A stretch of 64,000 bases of DNA from Carpediemonas membranifera. Its lineage: Eukaryota; Fornicata. The DNA is taken from positions 236,618 to 300,617 of the forward strand of contig JAHDYR010000019.1 in assembly GCA_019828565.1 (NCBI GenBank). The letters are read 5' to 3'. A model generated the notes under the pieces. That model saw only the letters and a program-made list of their open reading frames with translations. It had not been told where the DNA came from and did no database searches. Position numbers and translations under genes: made by a program. Positions within the stretch are counted from its first letter, which is position 1; every line of letters starts with the position of its first letter. This document shows positions 38,607 to 48,700 of the stretch, piece by piece.

Positions 38607-39827
38607 CTATCCTTTCTTCGACTTCTGCGTCATCTCCAGAATGACCATCTCTAGCCGCTTGACCTCAAGCTGCGCCAGCCGGAGCTCACGCTGCATATTC
38701 CCCAGAAGCCCATTCTTCCGCGTGAGATCTTCACTCATTAGTGACAAAGCTGCACTCTGCTCCGAGATACGGCGGTCACGGCTCGAGATCTCGTCCCGCA
38801 GTGAGTTCATCACATTCATCTCCCGGCTGTACTGTTGCACCCAACCGTGTTTCCACTGCTCAATCATCGAGTTGATATGGGATACGGGGATCGGATCTGG
38901 CCTGTGGGTATCAGTTGAGATCATCAAACTCGAATCAGCCCAAGTTGGCATGAAAGTGTATCTTGCAGTCAAGATGGGATCCTCAATAAACCCGTTCCGA
39001 CTGAAGAACGGCACTGCGTCGATTCCTGCGAACACGATGAGCGTATCTCCACTCGTCTGGTCGATCAAATCCTTCAGAGTCACGACGAGTCGTCTCCCGA
39101 GCCCAAGTTGCTGGAATCTGGTACGCACACCGAGCAACGACAGCTGGTAGAGCTTTTCCTTAGGCACCAGGGTGTTTGGGACCAGCTCGAAAGAGATGGC
39201 AGCGACCAATCTATCCTTGAATTTGATTGGATCCTCCAGGTCGACCGGGCCCTGGATGTCCGACGGGAGGACCTCCCCGAAGTCCGACCTGGGGCCGGTG
39301 AACGAGGAGGTGGACTCACTCGACTCTTCCGAGTCTGTGTCCTCCTCTTCAGGGTCAGATTCAGTGGGGGTCTTCTCTGCACGGCGACGGGAGCGAAGGC
39401 GGTCTAGCTTGACATCCTCCACACTGCGGAGGACCGCGAAGGTGAGGTAGTACTCGTTTGAGAGGTATTCCCGCAGTGCTTTGTGGCCCATGTCGGGCAG
39501 GATGTGACGGTAGAGCGAGACAAGAGCCTCTTTCATCTCCAAATCATACTGAGTGGGCGTGTTGTGAGTTTGAAGTAGGTGCGTTGAAAGATGGATGTAG
39601 GCGTTCTCAAAGGGAAGAGTTAAGATGGATCCTGTGAGAAGCGTGTCAGGGCGGTGCTTCGTAGCATCCCGATCATGCCCTTGCTGCGGTTTTGTGTCTC
39701 TAAGCGTTAAACTGTAGAGAACGTCGTCCATTGAGGGAAAAGAAGCAAATAGGCGAACACTGGGAAGTGGCTTTGTATATATCGCATACTCACTGCCAAC
39801 GACCCAACCAGGCAGTGCTGAGGCCAT
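38607..39827 (-). CDS. GNAT-type acetyltransferase domain with C-terminal coiled coil
   Basis: A 406-residue protein starting at ATG 39827; the open frame runs further upstream only without an ATG. Residues ~110-290 look like a GNAT fold: an acidic Ser/Glu-rich insert (DPEEEDTDSEESSEST), then strand SFELVPNTL, LYQLSLLGV and RTRFQQLGLGRRLVVTLKDL. The last carries the acetyl-CoA binding R/QxxGxG. DTLIVFAGIDAVPFFSRNGF matches the family's late strand and FYxKxGF motif. Residues ~300-400 form a coiled coil (REMNVMNSLRDEISSRDRRI and on). The substrate is unknown. The fusion of an acetyltransferase and a coiled coil suggests recruitment to a structure or a complex. Confidence 0.7.
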   Translation of the reverse strand: MASALPGWVVGSEYAIYTKPLPSVRLFASFPSMDDVLYSLTLRDTKPQQGHDRDATKHRPDTLLTGSILTLPFENAYIHLSTHLLQTHNTPTQYDLEMKEALVSLYRHILPDMGHKALREYLSNEYYLTFAVLRSVEDVKLDRLRSRRRAEKTPTESDPEEEDTDSEESSESTSSFTGPRSDFGEVLPSDIQGPVDLEDPIKFKDRLVAAISFELVPNTLVPKEKLYQLSLLGVRTRFQQLGLGRRLVVTLKDLIDQTSGDTLIVFAGIDAVPFFSRNGFIEDPILTARYTFMPTWADSSLMISTDTHRPDPIPVSHINSMIEQWKHGWVQQYSREMNVMNSLRDEISSRDRRISEQSAALSLMSEDLTRKNGLLGNMQRELRLAQLEVKRLEMVILEMTQKSKKG

Positions 39828-39931
39828 GCGCGGCCCCGGAGGAGGACTTCTGTCTCTCAAATGATAGCTGTCCCGCGTACTTTATTTACAGCATTCACGC
39901 GGCCCTTCATCCAGACATATCAAGCACCACC

Positions 39932-41416
39932 CTACTCAATAATGCCCCCGTTCTGGCACTCCGTGTAAGGCCCAGTCCACTTGCCCAGCGGTAACCACAG
40001 CAAACCAGAGGGGAACGAGAAGATACTGAGCATTGTCGCCAAGTTTGCCCAAAAGACGATGTGCCTGCGGAGGCTGTAGTCGCTCTTCTTGGGGAGTTTC
40101 GCGATCTGACACAATCTGGTTCGCTGAATGAGTATCTCAAGCGCCCATATAAATGCCACAAACACAGATCCAGGGGGGAAAACCCCGATCAACTGGACCA
40201 TCAGGAAATATTTGAAGCAAATCTCAAGATACGTAGATGCGGCCTCATATCGAATCTTATAAAATTTCTTCATCGCCCATGGTATTGCGATGAACGTCAG
40301 GGTATAGCCCAAGCTGTGGAACAGCAGTAGCAGCATCAGGAAGTATGTCATCGCCTCCATCGAGCAGCCCGGCGCCACAACTGCTAGGATGGTCAGGCTG
40401 ACCCAAGTGAGGGTGAATTTGAACAGCAGCACCCTGATATTGCGGACCATGCGCTTGGCCGCCCGAGTCCGGTGCATTTCGAATCGTGCGAGAACAAAAG
40501 AGAGCGGTGAAGCCGCCTGGAACCCTACAACATCTATTGCAGCGACGAGGGCGACTGATCCGACAGTCTGCCAGACGTAGCCATTCATGGGAACGTCCGG
40601 GTCAAACCGGGGCCTGGCTGGGGGAAGAACAACCAGGCTGAGAAGGACGGCAACGGCGAAGGGGGCGACTAGTCCGATTATAAAGACAGTGGTGGTCACT
40701 GTGATGAGGGCAGCATGCAGTGCAGAGGGCATCTTGGCCTTGAGCTCGTTATTAGTGGAGTCCAACAGGAAGGCGTGGGATAGCGGCAGGTGGGGGTCCC
40801 TCTTACGGCGGACAAGGTAGGTGTAGGCCGTCCAGAGAGAGAACAGGGCGGGTTGGACTGCGATGAGGAGGGCAACGAGGGCGAGCATGCAGACCCACGG
40901 CCACCAGATGCCAGGGGAGACGAATCGGGCGGCGTTTAAGCCGTTGATGACTGCAAATGGAGTCATCCACCAATCCTCGGCCTTGTAGCTGAAGTAGCTG
41001 GAGAAAAGCTGCGGGGCTGCGGGCAGTACACCGAGAACGCCTATGACTACGGACCAGAGAAGGAGATAGTCGAGGTAGTCGAACACCAGGCGGGTACGCA
41101 GACCCACACGCCGCTCGATGGAGGCCAGCTTGGAGAAGAACATCAGCTTCACGGACCGGAGCTGGTTGATGGGGTCGCGGTCGTGGACGGTGGGGTCGAC
41201 GAAGACCGGGCGGGAAAGGATGGAGACGCCTGTGAAGTGCCCGAGGAACCAATCGAACACGAGAAGTACCTTGGAGTGCTCGATCTCCTCCTCTTCCTCT
41301 TCTTCCTGGAAGGAACGGAGCTCATGGAAAGATTGGGAGAACGCCTGGAAATGAGCGTCTTGCATCACGAAATTCAGGGGATTAACAGATCCACGCCATC
41401 GAATTCCGCTTGACAT
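39932..41416 (-). CDS. Polytopic membrane protein of unknown function
   Basis: I do not recognise the family. From ATG 41416 (MSSGIRWRGSVNP) the protein has 494 residues. The first ~115 are soluble, with an acidic run EEEEEEE. There follow at least eight hydrophobic segments, including LLLWSVVIGVLGVLPAA, WPWVCMLALVALLIAV, ALITVTTTVFIIGLVAPFAV, VALVAAIDVVGF, LTWVSLTILAVVA, YFLMLLLLFHSLGYTL, YFLMVQLIGVF and LATMLSIFSFPSGLLW. The loop RARMHRTRAAK-type region and KFYKIRYEAAS are basic. No transporter or channel signature is visible. An ATG at 41569 in the same frame touches the stop of the SET gene and is unlikely to be used. Confidence 0.7.
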   Translation of the reverse strand: MSSGIRWRGSVNPLNFVMQDAHFQAFSQSFHELRSFQEEEEEEEIEHSKVLLVFDWFLGHFTGVSILSRPVFVDPTVHDRDPINQLRSVKLMFFSKLASIERRVGLRTRLVFDYLDYLLLWSVVIGVLGVLPAAPQLFSSYFSYKAEDWWMTPFAVINGLNAARFVSPGIWWPWVCMLALVALLIAVQPALFSLWTAYTYLVRRKRDPHLPLSHAFLLDSTNNELKAKMPSALHAALITVTTTVFIIGLVAPFAVAVLLSLVVLPPARPRFDPDVPMNGYVWQTVGSVALVAAIDVVGFQAASPLSFVLARFEMHRTRAAKRMVRNIRVLLFKFTLTWVSLTILAVVAPGCSMEAMTYFLMLLLLFHSLGYTLTFIAIPWAMKKFYKIRYEAASTYLEICFKYFLMVQLIGVFPPGSVFVAFIWALEILIQRTRLCQIAKLPKKSDYSLRRHIVFWANLATMLSIFSFPSGLLWLPLGKWTGPYTECQNGGIIE

Positions 41417-41569
41417 TTGTGAATATAAGTTGGGGTTGGTGGTTTGCCACTCACGGCAACGTCGTAGGCTAAAAATGCACAGGGAAATATCTCTGGCATG
41501 GGCTGTCATCAGCCGCCAGGACAGCCCCCAGTGCCCGCCCCGTGTCCCCCATCCAGTATCGCGAGACAT

Positions 41570-42703
41570 TTACATGAGCTGCCTCTTCGCCATGTCCAAC
41601 ACCCGCCTCTCGCACTCCACAATGGCCGCCCCCCGGCCCCGCGGGCTCCCCAGCTGCCCCAGCCTCAGCTCCAGCAGCTTGCCGCACGCCTCCCTGATTC
41701 TAGGCTCCTCCGGCGGCCAGTCCGGCGATATTTCGTCCATGCCGAGGGCACTGCCGAGCAGCACGAGGATCTCCTCTGCATAAATAGCATCTGCTGCGGG
41801 ATCGTAGTGGATGGGCAGGTCGATATCGCCCAGGTCGACCCCGTCGGTCAACTCCAGGTACTCCTCGAGGAACTCGGGGTCCGCGTCGGCCACCTGAGGG
41901 CAGGCCTCGGCGAGCTGATCGCCAGTCACCCTCACAATATCGAACGGGTTCGTCTCCTTCTCCACGAAACCGTATTTCATCAAAAGATTTGCGGTGTCGA
42001 GGTCGCCGTACGTGTTCCACAGCTCCTGGCCCGCCCCGATGTCCGCACAGGCGACGACGTCGAATCCATCCCCAGCCTGAGTCACACTGACCGTGTTTCC
42101 CGCAGTTTTGTGGTTGAACGTGTCTCCGAACGGCGCAAGGACGGTGCCCCAAGACTCGTGGGTGAACGAGTAGCTCATGATGATGTAGCAAGCGTGCTGG
42201 AACATGGGCAGCGTCACGGGCTTGGGGAAGAAGTCCGTGTGAGAGGCGGTGAAGGGCTGGACGACAGTCGCGTACGTCGCTGCAATGCGCTGCTGGTTGT
42301 CTCTGATGTCGCCGAGCAGGTCGGTGCCGCTGAGCGTCTCCAGCTCGTCCTCGGTCCAGTGGAAGGGGAGCCACTTGGTTGTGGGGGCGGGCAGTGTGGC
42401 GAGGTACGGCTTCCACGCGGAGTCCGGCTGGAAGTAGAGCTCCCGGATGAAGGATAGGGCGAGGGGAACCCAGTCGCCGCTGTCCTCGGTAACAAGCGTC
42501 TCTATGTGCTCCTCAATGATGCTCCTGAGATCGCTGTTTTGGTAACAAAGGATGGCATCCGCTGGGATCCGTCCTACGGTGGTGTCCTTCGAGATTGACT
42601 TCTTGGAGATGACACCAAGGCCGGAAACTGTCCTAGTGGATACTTCTATCTCAGGAATGAGGTTGAAGCTCCTCTCTTGCATCCAATCGACGTAATCGTC
42701 CAT
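41570..42703 (-). CDS. SET-domain lysine methyltransferase, SETD6/Rubisco-LSMT-like
   Basis: S-adenosylmethionine-dependent protein lysine methyltransferase with a split SET domain and a Rubisco-LSMT-type substrate-binding region. From ATG 42703 it has 377 residues. Features in order: SGLGVISKKSISKDTTVGRIP (SET-N), the long insert with DWVPLALSFIRELYFQPDSAWKPYLATLP, FGDTFNHKT (SET-C DxxNH-like), then GQELWNTYGDLDTANLLMKYGFV, the GExxxNTYG catalytic-tyrosine motif. A C-terminal helical region follows. Substrates in relatives include ribosomal proteins. The frame is open upstream of 42703 without an ATG, so a short upstream exon is possible. Fanzor element B ends just upstream. Confidence 0.85.
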   Translation of the reverse strand: MDDYVDWMQERSFNLIPEIEVSTRTVSGLGVISKKSISKDTTVGRIPADAILCYQNSDLRSIIEEHIETLVTEDSGDWVPLALSFIRELYFQPDSAWKPYLATLPAPTTKWLPFHWTEDELETLSGTDLLGDIRDNQQRIAATYATVVQPFTASHTDFFPKPVTLPMFQHACYIIMSYSFTHESWGTVLAPFGDTFNHKTAGNTVSVTQAGDGFDVVACADIGAGQELWNTYGDLDTANLLMKYGFVEKETNPFDIVRVTGDQLAEACPQVADADPEFLEEYLELTDGVDLGDIDLPIHYDPAADAIYAEEILVLLGSALGMDEISPDWPPEEPRIREACGKLLELRLGQLGSPRGRGAAIVECERRVLDMAKRQLM

Positions 42704-42829
42704 GTTTGTGATTGGCCTCCTGATGTGCTGCGCAGGATTAGAATTGTTGAGTCCAAAACACACAGTGATCCAAGCAGCATCAGGATCGCAGTGTGGTTCA
42801 TCATACTCTATCAATCGTGCGCTGCATAT

Positions 42830-42867
42830 CACGCGCGCTGCAGCGCGTGTTTGCTCAACTTAGCAAG
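42830..42867. repeat. Two adjacent inverted repeats at the 3' end of Fanzor element B
   Basis: 42830-42849 is a near-perfect palindrome centred on GCGCTGCAGCGC. 42852-42867 is TTGCT-CAACTT-AGCAA. They lie 55-90 bp beyond the Fanzor stop codon, where a subterminal hairpin or the end of a guide RNA could be. Confidence 0.6.
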
Positions 42868-42921
42868 TTAATGATAGCGAGGAAGAGCACCTCTCTGGGA
42901 GTCGTAGTGGAAAGGAGATTG

Positions 42922-44166
42922 CTATATCTGATCTGAAGTTGCATCGAAGGTGCACCAAAGGATGTTCTCGCTGGCGCTCTTATCTCGGTGAGAGAGATTG
43001 AGAAGTATGTCTCTCTGCTCGGGATGCCGACGTAGCCGTTCAACGCGCCATGGAGCTCCCTCGCACGCGGGATTCTGGCAGAGCATGGTGCGGTGTGTGT
43101 GCACCACGCGTCTGAAGTGTGCTTTGCAGTATGGGCACACGATGGAAGTGCGGAATTCCGAGACCATCGTGACACTCACGACGACGTTGTGCCGGAGCAT
43201 GATGCCAGGGAGAGCTCGAGCAAAGTGGCGGTACGGAGCACAGGAGGGAGTGCCGGCGGAACAAAACAGTGCAGCCCCATACGCGACTTCGAGGTGAATG
43301 GGCTCCGGGGGGCGCCGAGATCATCCAGGAGTTGACGTCCAGCCCGGGCGAAGTGCTTCAGGCGCAGACGGTGATTGACAAAAGTCGCACGGCGGAAACA
43401 CTTTCTCGTCCCCTCGTTGAAGATCTGAACGATGTTCTCATGGACAAACCTAATCGACTGTTTGAGAGCCTCTAGACTTGTCGTTTTGAACGATGCTGCG
43501 CTCATATTCACGCGGAAAGAGGGGGTGGCAGTGTAGCCACACTTAGCGAGTACGCCAGATACACTCTGCCTGTCTGGGCGGCAGATCGTGTAGCCGCCCA
43601 GCGACCGAGCACCAGGGTCGAAGCCCATGAGGTGGGCATCGGGGTCTGGCGCGGGGCGAGCATCTGCGTCATCCACACCCAGACGCTCCCGAGCCTTTCG
43701 CTTCATCGTCGGGTTGCCACTGGCACGTCTGCTGACGTATGACAGAGCACCAACTTGGACCGTGAGGTCCACGGCGACCCCATCTGTCTTGACAGACAGC
43801 ACCCGACGGATGTTCGGAGGAAGAGCCTCCAGCTGCTCTCGCGTCATGCGCTCAGTGGCGTGATGCTCCGGGTCGACCCCAAGTTGGGCAAGCCAAGCCG
43901 GGTTCAGCACGTTGAGAGAACACGGAACGTGCATGAACCCGGGGCGGACCGGAGCCATCGGGACAAGCGGAACAAGCTTGGGGGCCCGCCAGCGGCTTGT
44001 CACCCGGAAGAGGTGGATGGGCGCAAGTGTGAAAGTACTTGGCCTTCGTGAACGAGCAGAGCCTGTTCTCCAATCCGGCGTAGAAGTCCGCGATGAAAGG
44101 AATCACGTTTCTACGGTTATGGAGAATGGAGGATATGGAGAACTTGACCGTATAGATGCTGGTCAT
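42922..44166 (-). CDS. Fanzor (eukaryotic TnpB-family) nuclease, near full length with frame breaks
   Basis: Predicted RNA-guided RuvC nuclease. The start MTSIYTVKFSISSILHNRRN (ATG 44166) continues to ~44030, where the frame changes to one running VTSRWRAPKLVPL... through PPNIRRVLSVKTDG. The RuvC-I motif HLMGFDPGARS (Asp codon 43617-43619) follows, then CGYTATPSF and LKHFARAGRQLLDDLG. A second break at a run of six C (sense strand, 43307-43312) leads to VAYGAALF, VSEFRTSIVCPYC (Glu codon 43156-43158), CQNPAC and LSHRDKSASENIL (Asp codon 42982-42984). All three catalytic acids and a four-Cys zinc ribbon are thus present. The breaks may be real mutations, an unrecognised intron (the first) or sequence errors (the second). 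Confidence 0.85.
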
Positions 44167-44550
44167 GTGAAGCTCTGCGTTTTGCGGTGAATGAACCGAT
44201 CACTTGTTAACAACACACATCAAAGACGACAGACGTTTAATGAACGAGACTATGCAGTGATAATGGCGAGAATTAGAAGAACTGAAGTGTTTTATCTTCA
44301 GGCAGCGGCATAGAAGAGCCCGCTGTGCGATGGAAGGCCATGGTGATGATTGCAAAGACGTCATGATCAAGACCCCGAAATCCGACAAGCAGAAGAGAGC
44401 GGATGGAAGTAAGATGGGGTAGACGATAGGTGGGAAGCTATTTGCTTGGCGAGAGGACTGGAGAAGCACTGATTGATGACCCCCGACGATGATGACTGAC
44501 TATCGAAATATCACTCTCAAGAAGAAGGAAGGGAGAGCGGGAAGGGGTAA

Positions 44551-44600
44551 TGAAGTATCATAGAGTGCACAGTGCAAGCAGTAAAGCAGGACTCTCGTTG
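44551..44600 (-). repeat. Box R4: outer (5') end of Fanzor element B
   Basis: Matches 26801-26850 (reversed) and 7851-7900 over about 46 bp with three or four differences. It marks the point where similarity between elements A and B begins. Confidence 0.88.
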
Positions 44601-44824
44601 TATCGAGACCTCACCTCCTTCCTGTGCACTTTAAGGGCCGGAGGTTGTAGCGTTCTCCTGCGCGGCACAGAGGTCGCCAAGGGTTGCCCGCGATGCGCTG
44701 TGCGTTATTCCGCCTCTTTTATCGTTTTCAGAGACATCGCCAGATTTCTGCTGGAAACTCCTTCATCAGATAATCGTTGATAGTAGGCCATGCCTTTATG
44801 GTAATATAGTCAGATATGCGCAGC

Positions 44825-45295
44825 CTACTTCTTCTGCTTGTTCTTATAGTCGGCCAGCGCAGCCTTGATGGCATCCTCGGCGAGCATAGAGCAGTGCAGC
44901 TTAACGGGCGGCAGCGATAGATGCGTGCTGATGTCGGTGTTCTTGATCCCGGCAGCCTCGTCCATCGTCTTGCCCTTGATCAGCTCAGTGGCGTACGAGG
45001 AGGAAGCGACAGCGGCGCCGCATCCGAAGGTCTTGAACACAGCCTCGGTGATGCGGCCCTCGTCATCGACCTTGATCTGAAGCTTCATGACGTCTCCGCA
45101 TGCAGGGGCACCAACGATACCTGTTCCAACGTCAACGGCGGTCTTATCCATGGCCCCAACGTTGCGGGGCTTCTCGTAGTGATCCAGGAGGTCCTGGCTG
45201 TAGCTACGGCTGCCGAGGATAGCAGAAGTGAGACCATTGACCATGTTTGGCATGCTAGTAAGCATAGAAGTCCGTGAAATAAGCACTGGAAGCAT
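44825..45295 (-). CDS. ISCU: Iron-sulfur cluster scaffold protein ISCU
   Basis: Scaffold on which Fe-S clusters are built in mitochondria or related organelles. From ATG 45295 the protein has 156 residues. The first ~33 (MLPVLISRTSMLTSMPNMVN and on) lack acids, contain Ser, Thr and Arg, and look like an organelle-targeting presequence. The mature part begins YSQDLLDHYEKPRNVGAMD. The three cluster-binding Cys lie in APACGDVM, KTFGCGAA and VKLHCSMLA, and the Hsc20/Hsp70 contact LPPVKLHC is intact. No intron. A GTGCACTCTATG box (45320-45331), also present in R1-R4, lies about 25 bp upstream of the ATG in the same orientation as at the reticulon-like gene. Confidence 0.96.
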   Translation of the reverse strand: MLPVLISRTSMLTSMPNMVNGLTSAILGSRSYSQDLLDHYEKPRNVGAMDKTAVDVGTGIVGAPACGDVMKLQIKVDDEGRITEAVFKTFGCGAAVASSSYATELIKGKTMDEAAGIKNTDISTHLSLPPVKLHCSMLAEDAIKAALADYKNKQKK

Positions 45296-45757
45296 TTCCT
45301 CAGTGTCGTGAAAGTGGCCGTGCACTCTATGACCCGCGGCATTGGGCTCATGAGAGGAACTCGGCCCAGCGGTACGTTGGGGTCGGTGATGGTGGCACGC
45401 TACCATGTCCATCTGTGAGACGACATTGTCACTCATGGGGGTCTGGCGGCTCACCTGAACAGTCTGCCCATCTACAGTCTGATTATGATTATCCCATGAA
45501 TACGCAGCTAACACCCACAAGTACAAACGACCGGCCCTCCACCTCATGCCCCGTATATGGCCAGCTCCCCACTTGATACTGCAGCTCGCCAGCACACCGC
45601 CACCACTGATCTCGGCAAGACTGCCCCGGAGCTGAACATCGTCGCTTGCAAATCAGTCTAGCAGACTGTCACCGCCACAAACAACGGCCGGCTCGCACAG
45701 CTCAGCTCATCCATCCCAACGTGTTGTAAAGGACATTTTATTCACATTCCACGCCAA
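45296..45757. other. Intergenic, no gene recognised
   Basis: About 460 bp between ISCU and RPB2. Apart from the 12-bp box at 45320-45331, I see no ORF, repeat or RNA gene that I can support. Confidence 0.55.
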
Positions 45758-48700
45758 TCAAACATCAGTCGTCCTAATGCGGGGTACGACGTTCATGCTC
45801 GTAAGCTCCTGCATCAGGAGTTTCATCGCATACGGGATGATTACGGACACGACCTCAGACGACCCGCACGCCTCGCACGCGTACGTCCCGGACCTGAGGT
45901 TCGCCAGGGCAGGCAGACCGCACCTGCCACACACGTGCATCTTGGTGATGTCAGAGTTCCTGAGCATCCGATCGATGATGAACGCGGTCGACCCGTGGGC
46001 GATGATGGCATCCCTCTCCATCTCACCAAACCTGAGCCCACCATCCCTGGCACGGCCCTCAGTCGGCTGGCGTGTGAGGCTCGCCACAGGTCCGCGGGGC
46101 CGTGCGTGCAGCTTATCGGCGACCATATGTTTGAGTCGCTGGTAGTATGTGGGACCGACAAAGACTGGCTCGGCCATGGGCTCACCCGTGCGGCCGTCGA
46201 ACATGCGTTCGGTGCCGTATCTGTTGAAGTGGAACTGGTGCAGCTCCTCGGCGATGCTTTCGACGGTAACACCGGTAAATGGCGTTGCGTCCTGCTCGAG
46301 ACCCTTAAGCGAGCCAACCTTGCCGAGCAGACACTCGATGAGCTGGCCAATGGTCATACGGGAGGGGATAGCGTGGGGGTTGATGATGATGTCGGGAGAC
46401 ACGCCGTCGATTGTGTACGGCAGGTCTTCCTGTCTAAACTGCATACCGCATGTGCCCTTCTGACCGTGACGAGAGGAGAACTTGTCACCAATCTGTGGGA
46501 CTCGGACCGAGCGGATCCTCACCTTGATGAACGGGGCGCCGCTCTCAGACTGGGAGACGAGGACCCGGTCGACGACTCCGCTCTCGACTGCTCTGAGAGT
46601 GTTAGATGAGTTGACGGCCTCGACCTTGCCTGAAGAGTCGCGGAGCTGCGAGCCGTCACGGCCGCGGGACTCACGGAGTTTGCCGATGACGGCGTCGCCG
46701 CCGATAACAGGGGTTCCTGGGGCAACGATACCGTCCATCTGGAGCTTGGCAAACCCACTGGGGTTCAGTCGCTTAATAGCGTACTTTGCCTTGTTCTCCT
46801 CTGAGATGGGGTTCGTAATGATCTCCTTAGTTCCGAAACTGTGCGAATCCGTGGCGTCGGCGTATGTGCGGTAGTAAGAAGACCGGAAGAGACCCCTATC
46901 CACGCCTGGCATGGACATGAGCACTGAATCCTCCTGGTTGAAGCCCGTGTGGCACATGATGGCGACAATGGCGTTCACACCAGCGGGCATGTCAGGATAG
47001 TGCATGTGCCGCATGACGCGGGTGGCGACGAGGGGCCGCTGGGGGTAGTGCATGACGTGCACAGCAGTGTCCATGCGGGTCTGGAAGTTCGAGACGTACA
47101 TGCCCATGGCCTGCTTGCCCATGGCGCATCTGTGTAACACTGGGGGTGGGGTTGGGTGGAACGTACTGGTAGACGTTTCGGGGCGACTGGTTGTGGTCGG
47201 GGAAGGGGATGAGAGAGGCTGTGACGCCGAGCAGGGCGGAGGGGTGGATCTCGCAGTGAGTATATGTGCTGTCCCCGCGGACCAGGGCCTGTTGGAGGTC
47301 GTTGATCGATGAGGCGACGAGACAGGCACACTCCTCCTCGTCAACGTCAACGTACTCGATGGCACCGGCGTGGACGAGGTCATTCCACGTCAGTCTGCCG
47401 TCCGTCACCATCCGCACGTCGCTCGAGGTCAGCTTGAGCTGGGGCTTGGCCGGCTGGTCGGGGGTCGACTCGGGTGTCTCGACCACAAGGATCGGCCTGA
47501 CCACCCGACCCGCGTCACACGTGACACGGATCTCCTTGTTCATACGGTCATAAGCGATGGATGTGTCGTACGCGATCATTCTCGTCCGACGCCGCTCGAG
47601 CAGCTCGTGGAAGACGGCCGTGGGCTCGTACACGACGCCCTCCCAGCACCCGTTGATGAAGAGCTTGGTGAGCGAGGCGAGGTCAGTCGTCGAGTCGGCA
47701 GTGTCCATATCTTCGATCGTCGTGATCTCAATAGATCCGTCCAGGATCGTATCAGTGAGATCGGATACGGAGGATCCGACCGAGACTTCGGTGAGCAGGG
47801 CCAGGTTCTTGACGAGGCCGACCTGGGCACCCTCGGGGGTCTCGGCGGGGCAGATGTAGCCGAACTGGGTGCCATGAAGCTGCCGTACCTTCGTCATCTT
47901 GCCCTGGTCCTTGATACCCGCGTCCAGGCGCCTAAGATGTGACAGGGCACTGACGAATGAGAGCCGGTTGAGCTCCTGTGTCACGCCCGTGGCGGCACCG
48001 GCGGACTTGTCTGCAGACCAGTTACCCGAGCCAATGCAGTAGCGGAAGCCGGCTGTGATGATGGAATCGTCGATGAGGTTGGCGTGGGTTGTCAAGTCGA
48101 CAAAGTCAATAGAAGTCTTGAGTCGATTCCGGAGTCTGCGCTGGAGATCACGGCGGACACGAGCGAAGAGGCCTCGGAAGAGCTCCGTCATGAGTGTCCC
48201 AACCATCTTCACACGCTTGTTGGCGTAGTGATCTCTGTCATCAGGTCCCTGGCGGCCCAGGACGACGCTCAGCATCTTGTGAACCATGTAACCGAGGTAG
48301 TAACTCTTGCGGTTAGCGCTCGAGTCGCCCTGGCCCACGTGGGAGAGGAACTCGCGGTAGAGGATGCCTCTGGCCATGTCGATGCGGTCCTCGCGCTCAT
48401 ACACCTCGTATCTGTCCGAACGGAGGTTCTGGTTAATACGCTTGGAGATGAAAGCGAGTGCTCCATCCTCAGTTTGAAGGGCGCGGTCCGTGACGGGGTC
48501 GCCCCCGTGCATGAGCTCGAAAGAGGGCAGGAGCTCGCGGGCCATCTCATCGTCCTCGTTGGAGAAGATGACGCGCTTGATGATGTCCCGGTCCGTGAGC
48601 ACCGAGAGGCCTCGGAACACGAGGACAAGGGGCACCTCGCCGCGGCCGTACGGGACCTTGACGTCGATAGCGCCGACACTGCTGCCTGTGCCGTAGCGCT

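Larger units (their letters stand above)
42830..44600 (-). mobile_element. Fanzor element B (long copy)
   Basis: About 1.75 kb on the minus strand, from repeat box R4 (44551-44600) through a ~385-nt leader and a Fanzor gene to two hairpins at 42830-42867. It is opposite in orientation to element A. The leader and first codons are almost identical to A. It sits between the SET-domain gene and ISCU. The 3' border is inferred only. Confidence 0.75.

Noticed and set aside
39740-39800. Intron near the 5' end of the GNAT/coiled-coil gene
   Set aside because: A GTGAGT...CAG segment of about 34 bp exists, but splicing it would break the frame that carries the rest of the protein.
43860-43885. Another copy of the C element inside Fanzor B (GGTCGACCCCAAG)
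   Set aside because: Only ~13 bp match and it lies within the coding frame; the hairpin region is absent.
42820-44600. CRISPR array or bacterial IS605 insertion
   Set aside because: No spaced repeats; the nuclease motifs are those of the eukaryotic Fanzor branch and the element sits between ordinary intron-bearing nuclear genes.
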